The notes under the pieces: generated by a model
Seen by the model: only the letters and a program-made list of their open reading frames with translations
Databases searched by the model: none
What the model was told of the DNA's origin: nothing
Shown: positions 9,307-17,559 of the stretch, in pieces
Numbering within the stretch: position 1 is the stretch's first letter
How the letters are laid out: every line of letters starts with the position of its first letter
Assembly: GCF_022699665.1 (NCBI RefSeq)
Contig: NZ_JALDNB010000012.1
Coordinates: 62,001 to 126,000 of the forward strand
Direction: 5' to 3'
DNA length: 64,000 nt
Source of the DNA: Chryseobacterium aahli
Lineage (GTDB): Bacteria; Bacteroidota; Bacteroidia; Flavobacteriales; Weeksellaceae
Position numbers and translations under genes: made by a program

Positions 9307-11781
9307 CTATTTCGCTTCAAAAGTATAAACTCTACCTTTTTCAGTTTTAAAATCAAACATTTCCGTTTCCGGAACGGCAAAACCTTTCAGTTCTGCTTTC
9401 GTAGATTTCAAAGGAGTTTTGACAGCATCAATTTGATAATATTCGTTCAGATTTTCTCCTTTTGCCGAGATGAAATTTGTTTTAGACTTTAAATTTAAAT
9501 TTTTCGCCACTCTGATTCTCGCGTTTCCTCCTAAAGCAGATTTTACAACTAATTTTGTCAGTTTAGAATTTTTCCAATCCATATCAATTTCAAAACCGCC
9601 TCTGGCTTTTAATCCTTTTACAGAACCGTTTGACAAAGCATCGGGAAGTGCAGGTAAAATATAAAGATAGCCATCATAACTCTGCAAAAGCATTTCAGCA
9701 ATTCCTGAAGTACAGCCAAAATTTCCATCGATCTGGAAAGGCGGATGTGCATCCAGAAGATTAGGATACGTTCCGCCAGATTCACCTTTATTATCGGTAG
9801 GTGCAGGTGATAATTGATCTGAAATTAATTTAAAAGCACGGTTTCCGTCCAATAATCTTGCCCACCAATTCACTTTCCAGCCCATCGACCAGCCAGTGGA
9901 TTTGTCGCCACGGTAAATCATTGAATTTTTTGCAGCTTCAGCCAATTCGGCATTTCTTAGCGGTGAAATTTGTCCGGAAGGAAACAATCCGTACAAATGA
10001 GAGATATGTCTGTGTTTATCGTCGGTTTTATCCATATCGGTGAGCCATTCCTGCAGCTGTGCATGTTGCCCGATTTGCATTGGCGGAAGTTTAGATAAAG
10101 CTGTTTTTATTTCATCCGAAAGATTTTTGTCCTGATTTAAAATTTTTGAAGCATTGATGAAATTATTAAACACATCAAACACCAATTGATTATCCATCGT
10201 GGTTCCCGCGGTGATGCTTACGTTTTTAAAGTATTTATTTTCAGGCGACATTGATGGCGAAACTACCAGATATTTCTTTGAAGGATCCTGTTGAAGAACG
10301 TCTAAGTAGAACAAGGCGCAACCTTTCAAAGCCTCATAATTTTTCTTTAAAAATTCTTTATCTCCGGTGTACAGATAATGATTCCAGATGTGCTGGGTCA
10401 ACCACGCTCCGCCCATCGGCCACATCCCGTAGAAACCGCCATCCACAATTCCGGTGATTCTCCACAAATCTGTATTGTGATGCATATTCCATCCTCTGGC
10501 TTTGTACATTTCTTTTGCAGATTCCTGTCCGGTTACCGACAAATCCTGAATCATATCAAACAAAGGCTCGTGCATTTCGCTGAGGTTGGTATTTTCAGCA
10601 GGCCAGTAATTCATTTCTGTATTGATGTTGACAGTGTATTTGCTGTCCCAAGCGGGATTTAGCTGATAATTCCAGATCCCCTGCAGGTTGGCGGGCTGAG
10701 TGCCTTGTTGCGATGAGGAAATTAAAAGATAACGCCCAAACTGGAAATACAAAGCCACCAGATTCGGATCCTGTGAATTTCCAAATTCCTTAATTCTAAT
10801 ATCGGTTGTTTTCTTAGCTTGTTCGCTTGTTCCTAAATCTAAATTTACACGCTTGAAATATTTTTGGTAGTTTTCGATATGAGCTTTTAATTCAGCATTA
10901 TATTTTTTGTTTAAAGCTTTATTTAAATATTCTGTAACTCTTGCGTCAGGATTTCCTGAAAGGTCATTGTACTTTTTAAAATTGGTCGCAATAGAAACGT
11001 AAATTACAACTTCATCTGCATTGGTAATTTCAAGCTTGTCTTTTGTTGATGTTAATTTTCCACCTTTTAAAACGGGAACGGCAATAGTTTTAAAATTAAT
11101 TTTCCCTATTTTATTATCCACAGAACCACTCGTTCCATTAATTACGAGCTGATTTTTTTCTGTGAAAATTGAATTGATTTTGTGTGGAGTAGAGGCATTG
11201 ACAGAGAAATTTAAACTTCCTTTTTTGCTCGAAGATAATTTAATTATGACCACATTATCGGCAAATGATGAGAAAATTTCACGTTTAAAAGTTACACCAT
11301 TCACTTCGTAAGAAACAGTGCTGACTGCTTTTTCAATATCTAAAGTCCGGTTGTAATTCTTAAAATTTTCATGACCTTTAAAATCTAAAAAAAGATCGCC
11401 CATTGTCTGATACGGCATTCCATAATTCAGATCTTTGGGAGCTTGTCGCGGATAGGTTTTATTGGTTAAATCCTGTGCTTTTTCGAACTGACCGTCATTG
11501 ATCAGTTTTCTCACTTTCTGAATGCTGTCGAACGTATTTTTCGGGACATTATTTCCTGGTTCGCCCGCCCAGATTGTTTCCTCATTGAGCTGAAGATGCT
11601 CCTGAGCTGCGCCACCAAACACCATTGCTCCCAATCTTCCGTTTCCGATGGGAAGTGCTTCGTTCCAGTTTTCTGCGGGCTTGTTGTAAGTTAATTTTAA
11701 ATTTTGCTGAGCAAATGCAGAAACAGAAATCAACGTTCCGTAAGCCAGTAAAATGATTTTATGTTGAATGATTTTTAGCAT
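9307..11781 (-). CDS. GH95 family alpha-L-fucosidase / alpha-L-galactosidase
   Basis: 824 residues; signal peptide ending SAFAQ (about residue 25). GH95 enzymes are inverting (alpha/alpha)6-barrel hydrolases that remove alpha-1,2-linked L-fucose or L-galactose, as found on xyloglucan and rhamnogalacturonan side chains. Visible marks: the N-terminal ALPIGNGRLGAMVFG (residues 42-56), LNEETIW (65-71), NINTEMNYWPAE (385-396, where N385 and N387 match the catalytic asparagines of the family), an SPEN segment near 512-515 that may hold the general acid, HRHISHLYGLFP (590-602), GWSMGWK (near 630) and FQIDGNFG with D685. Full length. It is separated from the rest of the operon by 394 bases, so it may have its own promoter. 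Which sugar it removes cannot be read from the sequence. Confidence 0.92.
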   Translation of the reverse strand: MLKIIQHKIILLAYGTLISVSAFAQQNLKLTYNKPAENWNEALPIGNGRLGAMVFGGAAQEHLQLNEETIWAGEPGNNVPKNTFDSIQKVRKLINDGQFEKAQDLTNKTYPRQAPKDLNYGMPYQTMGDLFLDFKGHENFKNYNRTLDIEKAVSTVSYEVNGVTFKREIFSSFADNVVIIKLSSSKKGSLNFSVNASTPHKINSIFTEKNQLVINGTSGSVDNKIGKINFKTIAVPVLKGGKLTSTKDKLEITNADEVVIYVSIATNFKKYNDLSGNPDARVTEYLNKALNKKYNAELKAHIENYQKYFKRVNLDLGTSEQAKKTTDIRIKEFGNSQDPNLVALYFQFGRYLLISSSQQGTQPANLQGIWNYQLNPAWDSKYTVNINTEMNYWPAENTNLSEMHEPLFDMIQDLSVTGQESAKEMYKARGWNMHHNTDLWRITGIVDGGFYGMWPMGGAWLTQHIWNHYLYTGDKEFLKKNYEALKGCALFYLDVLQQDPSKKYLVVSPSMSPENKYFKNVSITAGTTMDNQLVFDVFNNFINASKILNQDKNLSDEIKTALSKLPPMQIGQHAQLQEWLTDMDKTDDKHRHISHLYGLFPSGQISPLRNAELAEAAKNSMIYRGDKSTGWSMGWKVNWWARLLDGNRAFKLISDQLSPAPTDNKGESGGTYPNLLDAHPPFQIDGNFGCTSGIAEMLLQSYDGYLYILPALPDALSNGSVKGLKARGGFEIDMDWKNSKLTKLVVKSALGGNARIRVAKNLNLKSKTNFISAKGENLNEYYQIDAVKTPLKSTKAELKGFAVPETEMFDFKTEKGRVYTFEAK

Positions 11782-11865
11782 ATTCTATTTTTGTTGATGT
11801 GATTTTATTTAATTTTTTAAGAATGTCCCTAATTAGTAATAACTTAGTTTTTACCTGTTTGCTTA

Positions 11866-11924
11866 TCATTCCGTAGGAATATCAACACACTGAAAATAAA
11901 ATAGTTTAGATTCCTACGGAATGA
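11866..11924. repeat. 15-bp perfect inverted repeat (TCATTCCGTAGGAAT)
   Basis: Arm TCATTCCGTAGGAAT at 11866-11880 is matched by ATTCCTACGGAATGA at 11910-11924 around a 29-base loop. The strong stem lies between two co-directional pectin genes. It looks like a dispersed palindromic element rather than a terminator, since no T run follows on the minus strand. Confidence 0.7.
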
Positions 11925-11980
11925 CAAAATGACTGTTGATTTTATCTTTATCATTAGAAACGAACATTCATTAAACTTTT

Positions 11981-12151
11981 TAACGCAAAGATTTTCTTTT
12001 GATATGTATTATTTAAGAAGCAAAGAGTAATCAATGAATTGATTTTAAGCTGGCATATATTTCAATTTTTATGTTTTCAAGCTTCATCAGCGAAGTGTCG
12101 CAACCTTTGCTCCTTAAAATAGTAAGTTTTTTTTAAAAAAACTTTGCGTTA
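11981..12151 (-). repeat. Partial copy of the CTTTGCG intergenic repeat family
   Basis: TAACGCAAAG at 11981-11990 and CTTTGCGTTA at 12142-12151 form 10-base inverted ends around 150 bases. Read in the direction of transcription (minus), the downstream end gives AAAATCTTTGCGTTAAAAA, like the ends of the clear copies at 17420, 35080 and 38683. Confidence 0.5.
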
Positions 12152-12175
12152 TATTTCATTATTACTCATTGCCAA

Positions 12176-13081
12176 TTATTTATTACCCATATTCTTCAGC
12201 CAGTCTGCACAGATTTTTTTCCAGTTATCTGTCAATTCAGTTTTATTTGAAATTCCGATATTGTGTTCACCTTCCGGGAAAATGAACATTGCTCCTTTCA
12301 CTTTATTTTTAATCATCGCTTCGTAATATAAAATGCTATTGATCACAGGAACTGCAGGATCATTTTGAGCATGAAATAAAATGGTTGGCGGTGTTTTCTC
12401 TGTCACGCGATTCTGCATAGAATATTCTTTGATTTTTTCTGGGGAAGCATTTTCTCCTAATAGATTTACTCGGCTTCCTTTATGAGCAAATTCTCCCAGA
12501 TCAATCACGGGAGAAACCAAAATGGCAAAATTCGGAACTGTTGAAACATCTGCCCAATCGCCTTTCAATTCAGTATAATCGGTTGAAATATTACTTGTCA
12601 TCGCCGCCAAATGTCCACCCGCTGAAGTTCCTGAAACTCCAATCTGATCAGGAGAGATTCCATATTGAGCCGCATTTTTTCTGATCAATTTTATTGCAGC
12701 CTGAATATCCTGCAACGAACCGATTTCTTTTTGTTTTAAATCAGGAGAAGTCGGAAGTCTGTAATTTAAAACAAAAGCTGAGATGCCTAAAGTATTAAGC
12801 CATTTTGCATAAGAATATCCGCCTAAATCATAGGTCAAATGTCTGTAACCACCGCCTGGAATGACGATGATAGCCATCTTTTTTCTCTCTTCTTTTGCAG
12901 GCAGAAAAGCGAACAGTTCAGCTTCCCGAATCTGCGTAATCCGTCCTTCTTTTTCTTCAACAGTGTTTAATTTTAAACCTTTGGAATTGGGCATTTCGCC
13001 TTTTGCCCAAACGGTTATTTTCTGTTGCGACGAAATTTGAATTCCAATAAATATGCTGAAAATTAAAATGAACTTTTTCAT
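12176..13081 (-). CDS. Exported alpha/beta hydrolase, carbohydrate esterase (paralogue 1)
   Basis: 301 residues from the ATG at 13081; the frame opens 14 codons earlier, but the signal peptide MKKFILIFSIFIGIQISSQ begins here. Serine hydrolase of the BD-FAE/acetyl-xylan-esterase-like type: oxyanion loop VIPGGGYRHLTYD, nucleophile elbow GTSAGGH, acid in HAQNDPAVP, catalytic His in PEGEHN. The family removes acetyl or related ester groups from plant polysaccharides. Here it most likely removes acetyl groups from pectin or its oligomers in the periplasm (inference from context). It follows a close paralogue by 42 bases, and the two proteins are alignable over their whole length with near-identical blocks such as ISAFVLNYRLPTSPDL. 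It is the last gene of the sub-operon. Confidence 0.85.
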   Translation of the reverse strand: MKKFILIFSIFIGIQISSQQKITVWAKGEMPNSKGLKLNTVEEKEGRITQIREAELFAFLPAKEERKKMAIIVIPGGGYRHLTYDLGGYSYAKWLNTLGISAFVLNYRLPTSPDLKQKEIGSLQDIQAAIKLIRKNAAQYGISPDQIGVSGTSAGGHLAAMTSNISTDYTELKGDWADVSTVPNFAILVSPVIDLGEFAHKGSRVNLLGENASPEKIKEYSMQNRVTEKTPPTILFHAQNDPAVPVINSILYYEAMIKNKVKGAMFIFPEGEHNIGISNKTELTDNWKKICADWLKNMGNK

Positions 13082-13123
13082 AGTTAAAAAATTAAGAGGC
13101 AGAATTTTATTACTCATTACCAA

Positions 13124-14020
13124 TCATTTACTAATAGTTAAAAGCCAGTCTGCACATAGTTTTTTCCAGTTTTCGTTCAGAGGATCTTTATCGGTGACAA
13201 AAAACCGATGCCCGCCTTTAGGAAAAATAAACATCGCACCTTTCACCTTATTTTTCGTCATAGCCTTGAAATACAAAATGCTGTTCATTGGCGTAACGGC
13301 TGTATCGTCCTGATTGTGAAATAAAATCGTTGGTGGCGTTTTTTCGGTCACGAGATTTTGCATGGAATATTCCTTGATTTTTTCGGGAGAAGCGTTTTCT
13401 CCTAACAAACTGTCGCGACTCCCTTTGTGAGCATATTCGCCCAGATCAATGACCGGACAAAAGAGAATTGCAAAATCCGGAATCGTGGAAATGTTTTCCC
13501 AATCGCCTTTTAATTCTGTGTAATCTTTAGAAATATTGCTGGCCATTGTTGCCAAATGTCCGCCTGCTGACGTTCCGACAACGCCCACCTGATCGGGAGA
13601 AATCCCCCATTGAGCCGAGTTTTTTCTGATGTATTTGATAGCAGCCTGAATATCCTGCAAAGGCGCAATTTCTTTTTGAATTAAGTCTGGCGAAGTTGGC
13701 AATCTGTAATTTAAAACAAAAGCCGAAATTCCCAAAGTGTTCATCCATTTTGCGATTTGGAAAGCACCTTCATCGTACGTCAGTTTTGAATAACCACCGC
13801 CGGGAATGATGATGAACGATTTTTGATTTCTCTCTTTCACGGGAGGTAGAAATGCGAAAAGTTCAGGCTCTTTTAGTTCTGCCAGTTCTTTTTTCTTTTT
13901 GGTCTTTGAAGCCAAAATTTTCGAGTTGGGCATTTCTCCTTTTGGCCAAAGAATGATTTTTTCCTGAGCTGAAAATTGAATGAAAAAGAAAATTGTAAAA
14001 ATAAAAATTACTTTTTTCAT
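13124..14020 (-). CDS. Exported alpha/beta hydrolase, carbohydrate esterase (paralogue 2)
   Basis: 298 residues, signal peptide MKKVIFIFTIFFFIQFSAQ. Same fold and order as the downstream paralogue: oxyanion loop IIPGGGYSKLTYD (near 72-83), nucleophile elbow GTSAGGH with Ser151, acid in HNQDDTAVT, His in PKGGHRFF. The tandem pair clearly arose by duplication; it differs from its partner mostly in the linker after the signal peptide (a KTKKKKELAELK stretch) and near the active-site lid. Such divergence suggests separate ester positions or substrates, but that is inference. It lies 59 bases after kdgF. Confidence 0.85.
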   Translation of the reverse strand: MKKVIFIFTIFFFIQFSAQEKIILWPKGEMPNSKILASKTKKKKELAELKEPELFAFLPPVKERNQKSFIIIPGGGYSKLTYDEGAFQIAKWMNTLGISAFVLNYRLPTSPDLIQKEIAPLQDIQAAIKYIRKNSAQWGISPDQVGVVGTSAGGHLATMASNISKDYTELKGDWENISTIPDFAILFCPVIDLGEYAHKGSRDSLLGENASPEKIKEYSMQNLVTEKTPPTILFHNQDDTAVTPMNSILYFKAMTKNKVKGAMFIFPKGGHRFFVTDKDPLNENWKKLCADWLLTISK

Positions 14021-14079
14021 AAGCTTAAATTATGAACCCCAAAAGATTTTAAAACCATAAAGGTTTGATTTTGTAAAGT

Positions 14080-14421
14080 TTAATCTTTCAGAAAATCTTC
14101 TCTAAACGGTGTGAATGCATCGATCAGTTTTCCTTCCTCCAGACATTTTACGCCATGGAAAATATTTGGTTGGGCAAAAAATCCGTCACCTTTCTGCAGA
14201 ATTTTGGTTTCTCCGTCAACGGTTACTTCAAATTTTCCTTCGGCAACATAAGTGATTTGAGAATGAAAATGCTGGTGTAAAGCTCCAATCGCATCTTTTT
14301 TAAATTTGACGATGACCATCATGACCTGAGAGTTGTATCCTACAAACTGTCTGGAAACACCATCTCCTAAATCTTCCCATTCGGAATTGCCATCGAAAAA
14401 AGGTTCTTTTTTGAAATTCAT
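14080..14421 (-). CDS. kdgF: KdgF-type cupin: unsaturated uronate ring-opening enzyme
   Basis: 113 residues, no signal peptide, so cytoplasmic. Single cupin barrel with metal ligands in the pattern HQHFHSQ (His49, His51 or His53, Gln55) and His89 in FHGVKCLEEG; the C-terminal LIDAFTPFREDFL is typical of KdgF. KdgF speeds the conversion of 4,5-unsaturated galacturonate to the linear keto form (DKI), which KduI then takes. Presence of KduI and KduD in the other arm fits this step exactly. It is the only cytoplasmic enzyme in the minus-strand arm of otherwise exported proteins. It starts a sub-operon with two esterases after a 232-base gap. Confidence 0.92.
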   Translation of the reverse strand: MNFKKEPFFDGNSEWEDLGDGVSRQFVGYNSQVMMVIVKFKKDAIGALHQHFHSQITYVAEGKFEVTVDGETKILQKGDGFFAQPNIFHGVKCLEEGKLIDAFTPFREDFLKD

Positions 14422-14494
14422 ATTTTTTATTTTTACTGTATTCTTTTGTCTTGAAACAAAAGAATCAAAAATTCAAGACTTGGAAAATTCCACT

Positions 14495-14614
14495 AAAAAT
14501 TTAAATTAAATCCTAAAATTCCCAAACTCGTGCGGATTGAAAATGGTTTGTCTTAAGATAATCTTTGCCGCACTCAAACAGTGGGAATTTTTTAACGGAT
14601 TAAATTTAAATTTT
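14495..14614. repeat. Long imperfect inverted repeat upstream of kdgF
   Basis: The left arm (14495-14526) and the right arm (14580-14614) pair imperfectly: AAAATTTAAATT...AATCC and AAAATTCCCA on the left match GGATT...AATTTAAATTTT and GTGGGAATTTT on the right. Inside, GTGCGG (14530-14535) faces CCGCAC (14568-14573). A structure of about 120 bases between co-directional genes, of unknown role. Confidence 0.5.
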
Positions 14615-14653
14615 CTTAACGCTCCATTTTCCTATGTCATTTAAATTATTGAG

Positions 14654-15391
14654 TTATTTAATATATTTTTCCAGACCGGTTTTTAAATCTTTCAAAGATC
14701 TTACGGCAAGTTTGGCTACGGTTTCTGCGCCCAACCTTGACAAATGCGTATCATCCGCTTTGTCTTTTTCATAATACGGATTTTCTCCTGCCTTGAAATG
14801 TAAGTGCAGCAATTTTGATTTTTCCGGACCTGCTGAAATTTCCATTTGTTCGGTTAGCAATTGCATGTCTACAAATGCAACTTTCATGTCATCTGCAACC
14901 ATTCTCACCACCAACGGATAATCGGTGTGAGTATCAATTAAAACTCCATTTTCGTTGAAGTTTCTTCTTGTAATAGAAGTCATTAAAATCGGTGTTGCAC
15001 CTTTAGCTCGTGTCTCATTCACATATCTTTCCAAATTGGCTCTATATTGTGTATGTGGATTCGTAAATTTTGTTGAATCTTTCAATTTCTGATCATTATG
15101 ACCGAATTGAATGATTACGAAATCACCTTTTTTTAATTGTTTTTCAACCTTATCCCAACGGCCTTCTGTTCTGAAACTTTTTGAGCTTCGTCCGTTCGTG
15201 GCGTGGTTTTGAATTTCAATTCCGTTGGTCATGAATTGTCCTAAGACTTGTCCCCAACCATGTTCCGGGTTTTTATCGGGATTGTCTTTATTGGACATTG
15301 TGGAGTCACCGATCAGAAATAAGGTCGGTTTTTTCTGCGCCAAAATTAAAGTGGAAACAGCAAGGCTAAATATTAAAAGTATTTTTTTCAT
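14654..15391 (-). CDS. rhgT: Rhamnogalacturonan acetylesterase, family CE12
   Basis: 245 residues, signal peptide ending at ILAQ (residue 19). SGNH hydrolase: block I GDST at 28-31 (Ser30 nucleophile), GHND at 97-100 with oxyanion Asn, and the DDTH block at 213-216 with catalytic Asp and His. Family CE12 removes acetyl groups from rhamnogalacturonan I and sometimes homogalacturonan. The enzyme opens the backbone to lyases and GH105. It follows the CE8 gene by 105 bases and is the last gene before a 232-base gap. Full length; nothing missing. Confidence 0.93.
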   Translation of the reverse strand: MKKILLIFSLAVSTLILAQKKPTLFLIGDSTMSNKDNPDKNPEHGWGQVLGQFMTNGIEIQNHATNGRSSKSFRTEGRWDKVEKQLKKGDFVIIQFGHNDQKLKDSTKFTNPHTQYRANLERYVNETRAKGATPILMTSITRRNFNENGVLIDTHTDYPLVVRMVADDMKVAFVDMQLLTEQMEISAGPEKSKLLHLHFKAGENPYYEKDKADDTHLSRLGAETVAKLAVRSLKDLKTGLEKYIK

Positions 15392-15416
15392 TTTTTAAAT
15401 TGATTTGTTTGGAGAT

Positions 15417-15439
15417 GCTTCGACAAGCTCAGCATGACA
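15417..15439. repeat. Short dispersed-type element (GCTTCGACAAGCTCAGCAT)
   Basis: GCTTCGACAAGCTCAGCAT followed by GACA lies 26 bases upstream of the CE12 start. It can fold with ATGCT/AGCAT ends. From memory, very similar short sequences recur between genes in many Bacteroidota genomes; a genome search would confirm this. Confidence 0.5.
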
Positions 15440-15496
15440 TTTCTAATACTAGCTTTTTTGAAACAACATTTTGTTTAATTTATTTTGTAGTGAATA

Positions 15497-16477
15497 TTAA
15501 TAATTATTACCTGTATTCGGATTCCAATCTCCGAAAATATTTTTTAGGGTGTATTTTTTCGCTTCTTTTTTTCTTAACTGATGCGACCATAGTACACGGT
15601 TTTCGATTTTTCCGCCTTCTCCTTTGCTGTTGTATTCTGCATAGTAAGCAGTTTTATCTTTATCGGGAAACATTTTGTCACCTTTCCACGGATTCCAGCC
15701 TTCAGGAAGAATGTGACTTCCCATTTCGGTATTGATGAAAACTGTTCTTGCATATGGTCTCCAAGGTCTTCCCAGAAAAACTTTTGTGATGCCTTCTTTT
15801 GCAATCAGTTTACAGTCGAAAAATACATAACCAAAACTTTTTGACTGATCGGTAGATGCCGCAGTGATATAAGAATTGGCTAAACTTTTAATAGTACAGT
15901 TTTTAAAAACTACCGTAGCCGAACCAAATAGAAAATCGGTTGTTCCTTCAACGTAACAGTTTTCATAGTATTGTCTGCTGTGATTTCCTCCGGTGTAAAC
16001 GGTATCTTGGCAACCTAAAATTTTAGAATTTTTAATTGTAAATCGATCACCTTCCACGTGAAGGGCAACTGCCTGACCTTCATTACAAGAACTATTTTGA
16101 ATCGTCAAATCAGAAATTTTAATATCATCCGCCATTATCAAAAGCGTGTAAGAATTGAAAGTCGTCATTTTCTCATTCAACGCATCCATTTTTCCGGAAA
16201 AATCATTGTTGGTGATGATTGTATTTTCTTTGCTTTCGCCCTGTAAAGTGATGTGATGCTTCGACGAAGGAATGACGATTTTTTCATGATAGGTTCCAGC
16301 TTTAATTTTAACTAAAGCTTCGCCCGGACCCAAGTCTCTGATCGAAGTAATTGCTTTCTGAATCGAGGTAAATTGTCCGCTTCCGTCCTGTGCAACAGTG
16401 ATGGTTAAATATGGATTTTTTTGCGCTAATAATAATTGAACACATAAAACCAATAAGGTGAAAAGAAACTTCTTCAT
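15497..16477 (-). CDS. Pectin methylesterase, family CE8 (copy 1)
   Basis: 326 residues, signal peptide ending LLLAQ (residue 19). Right-handed beta-helix esterase that removes methyl groups from homogalacturonan, making it accessible to pectate lyases and polygalacturonase. All active-site residues are visible: Gln135 in GQAVALH, Gln157 and Asp158 in GCQDTVY, Asp181 in EGTTDFLFG, Arg237 and Trp239 in LGRPWRP. It follows an esterase gene by 5 bases, so the two are translated from one message. A second CE8 is encoded at 24993-26018; the two differ in loops, which may tune them to different methylation patterns (inference). Confidence 0.94.
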   Translation of the reverse strand: MKKFLFTLLVLCVQLLLAQKNPYLTITVAQDGSGQFTSIQKAITSIRDLGPGEALVKIKAGTYHEKIVIPSSKHHITLQGESKENTIITNNDFSGKMDALNEKMTTFNSYTLLIMADDIKISDLTIQNSSCNEGQAVALHVEGDRFTIKNSKILGCQDTVYTGGNHSRQYYENCYVEGTTDFLFGSATVVFKNCTIKSLANSYITAASTDQSKSFGYVFFDCKLIAKEGITKVFLGRPWRPYARTVFINTEMGSHILPEGWNPWKGDKMFPDKDKTAYYAEYNSKGEGGKIENRVLWSHQLRKKEAKKYTLKNIFGDWNPNTGNNY

Positions 16478-16482
16478 AAAAT

Positions 16483-17385
16483 TTATTTTAAAGTTTTATC
16501 TAAAAAGTTAACCGTCAAATCTAAAGTTTCGCTAAACCAGGGTTCTGCAGACCAAAATGAATGCGGAGTATCTTTAATTTCATGATATTCAGTAAAGATA
16601 TTATGACTTTTTAAAATCTTCATCATATCATCTCTTCCTGCATGAAAACGTGGTTGTGAAGAGTTGATGAATAGAGTAGGCGGTGTGTTTTTGCAAACAT
16701 ATTCCAAAGGTGAAGCTTCTGTCCAGTTTTTAAGATTTATATTTCTGTCTCCACCCAACCAGAAAGCTGCGTAAGTACTTTCTTCAGCTTCGGGATGAAT
16801 GAACGAAACAATACCATCGATGTTGACAATTGCCTTAATTTTATTCTTGTTTTGAACTCCTACCAAAGTTGCGATTTGTGCTCCTGCAGATTCTCCTAAA
16901 ACTGCTATTTTCTTAGAGTGTAAAGAATATTTTTTCTTGTTCTTCTTTAAAAATTTGATGGCACTTTCTACGTCATCAATTGCTGCGGGATATTTTGCAA
17001 CTTCACTCAATCTATAACCGACAGCAATGGCAACATAACCTTTTGCTGCCAATTCCTGAGCCATGTATTTTTCGTTTTCTTTACTTCCCGAAATCCAGCC
17101 GCCACCATGTACCAAAGCAACTCCCGGATATTTTTTTGATTGATCGAGAGGGTAGTAGATGTCAGCTTTAAGAGAAAGTCCGTTGATGTTGGCGTATTCT
17201 ACATCTTTATCGATTGCGATATTTGAAGGAAGAGGTCTGTTCAGCGGAGTGATAAACGGATGTTTCTTTTTCAGTTTTTCATATGTTGCTTCGTTGGTGT
17301 AAGGAGTAGCATTCGGCTTTGTCTGACCGAATGCTTTTGCTCCTACAAAAAAAACAAAAAGAAAATATGGTTTGTGAAAACTCAT
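16483..17385 (-). CDS. Exported alpha/beta hydrolase esterase (BD-FAE-like)
   Basis: 300 residues with a signal peptide ending at about residue 21 (AFGQ). Serine esterase of the HSL/BD-FAE group: oxyanion motif HGGGW at 93-97, nucleophile elbow GESAG with Ser166, His in DTPHSFW near the C-terminus, Asp in RDD. Likely substrates are acetyl or feruloyl esters on pectin or oligosaccharides. It is not a close relative of the tandem esterases at 12.2-14.0 kb (different elbow and lid). It heads a sub-operon with CE8 and CE12 after a 174-base gap that carries an intergenic repeat. Confidence 0.83.
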   Translation of the reverse strand: MSFHKPYFLFVFFVGAKAFGQTKPNATPYTNEATYEKLKKKHPFITPLNRPLPSNIAIDKDVEYANINGLSLKADIYYPLDQSKKYPGVALVHGGGWISGSKENEKYMAQELAAKGYVAIAVGYRLSEVAKYPAAIDDVESAIKFLKKNKKKYSLHSKKIAVLGESAGAQIATLVGVQNKNKIKAIVNIDGIVSFIHPEAEESTYAAFWLGGDRNINLKNWTEASPLEYVCKNTPPTLFINSSQPRFHAGRDDMMKILKSHNIFTEYHEIKDTPHSFWSAEPWFSETLDLTVNFLDKTLK

Positions 17386-17419
17386 TTTTTAATTTTTAGT
17401 AAACGCTTTGTTTAATAAT

Positions 17420-17484
17420 TTTAAACGCAAAGTGCGCAAAGTTTTTTTGACAATCATTATGCTTTTAAGTTCGCAAAGGCGTTT
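17420..17484 (-). repeat. CTTTGCG intergenic repeat, copy in the GH28-esterase gap
   Basis: Read on the minus strand it begins AAACGCCTTTGCGAACTTAA and ends CACTTTGCGTTTAAAA, matching copies at 35080-35147 and 38683-38750 at both ends with a variable middle. The orientation is the same relative to local transcription in all three copies. Confidence 0.75.
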
Positions 17485-17559
17485 GACTTCGTCGAATCTT
17501 CGATTTCACTTAGCGAAGCCCACAAGTTAAAATTCATTATAAAAAATGAATCTCAAAAC

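Larger units (their letters stand above)
11782..12175. other. 394-bp gap holding two inverted repeats
   Basis: No gene is supported here. The gap holds the hairpin at 11866-11924 and the wide inverted repeat at 11981-12151 described separately. The GH95 promoter probably lies in the first 100 bases, but I could not pick a clean TAnnTTTG box. Confidence 0.6.
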
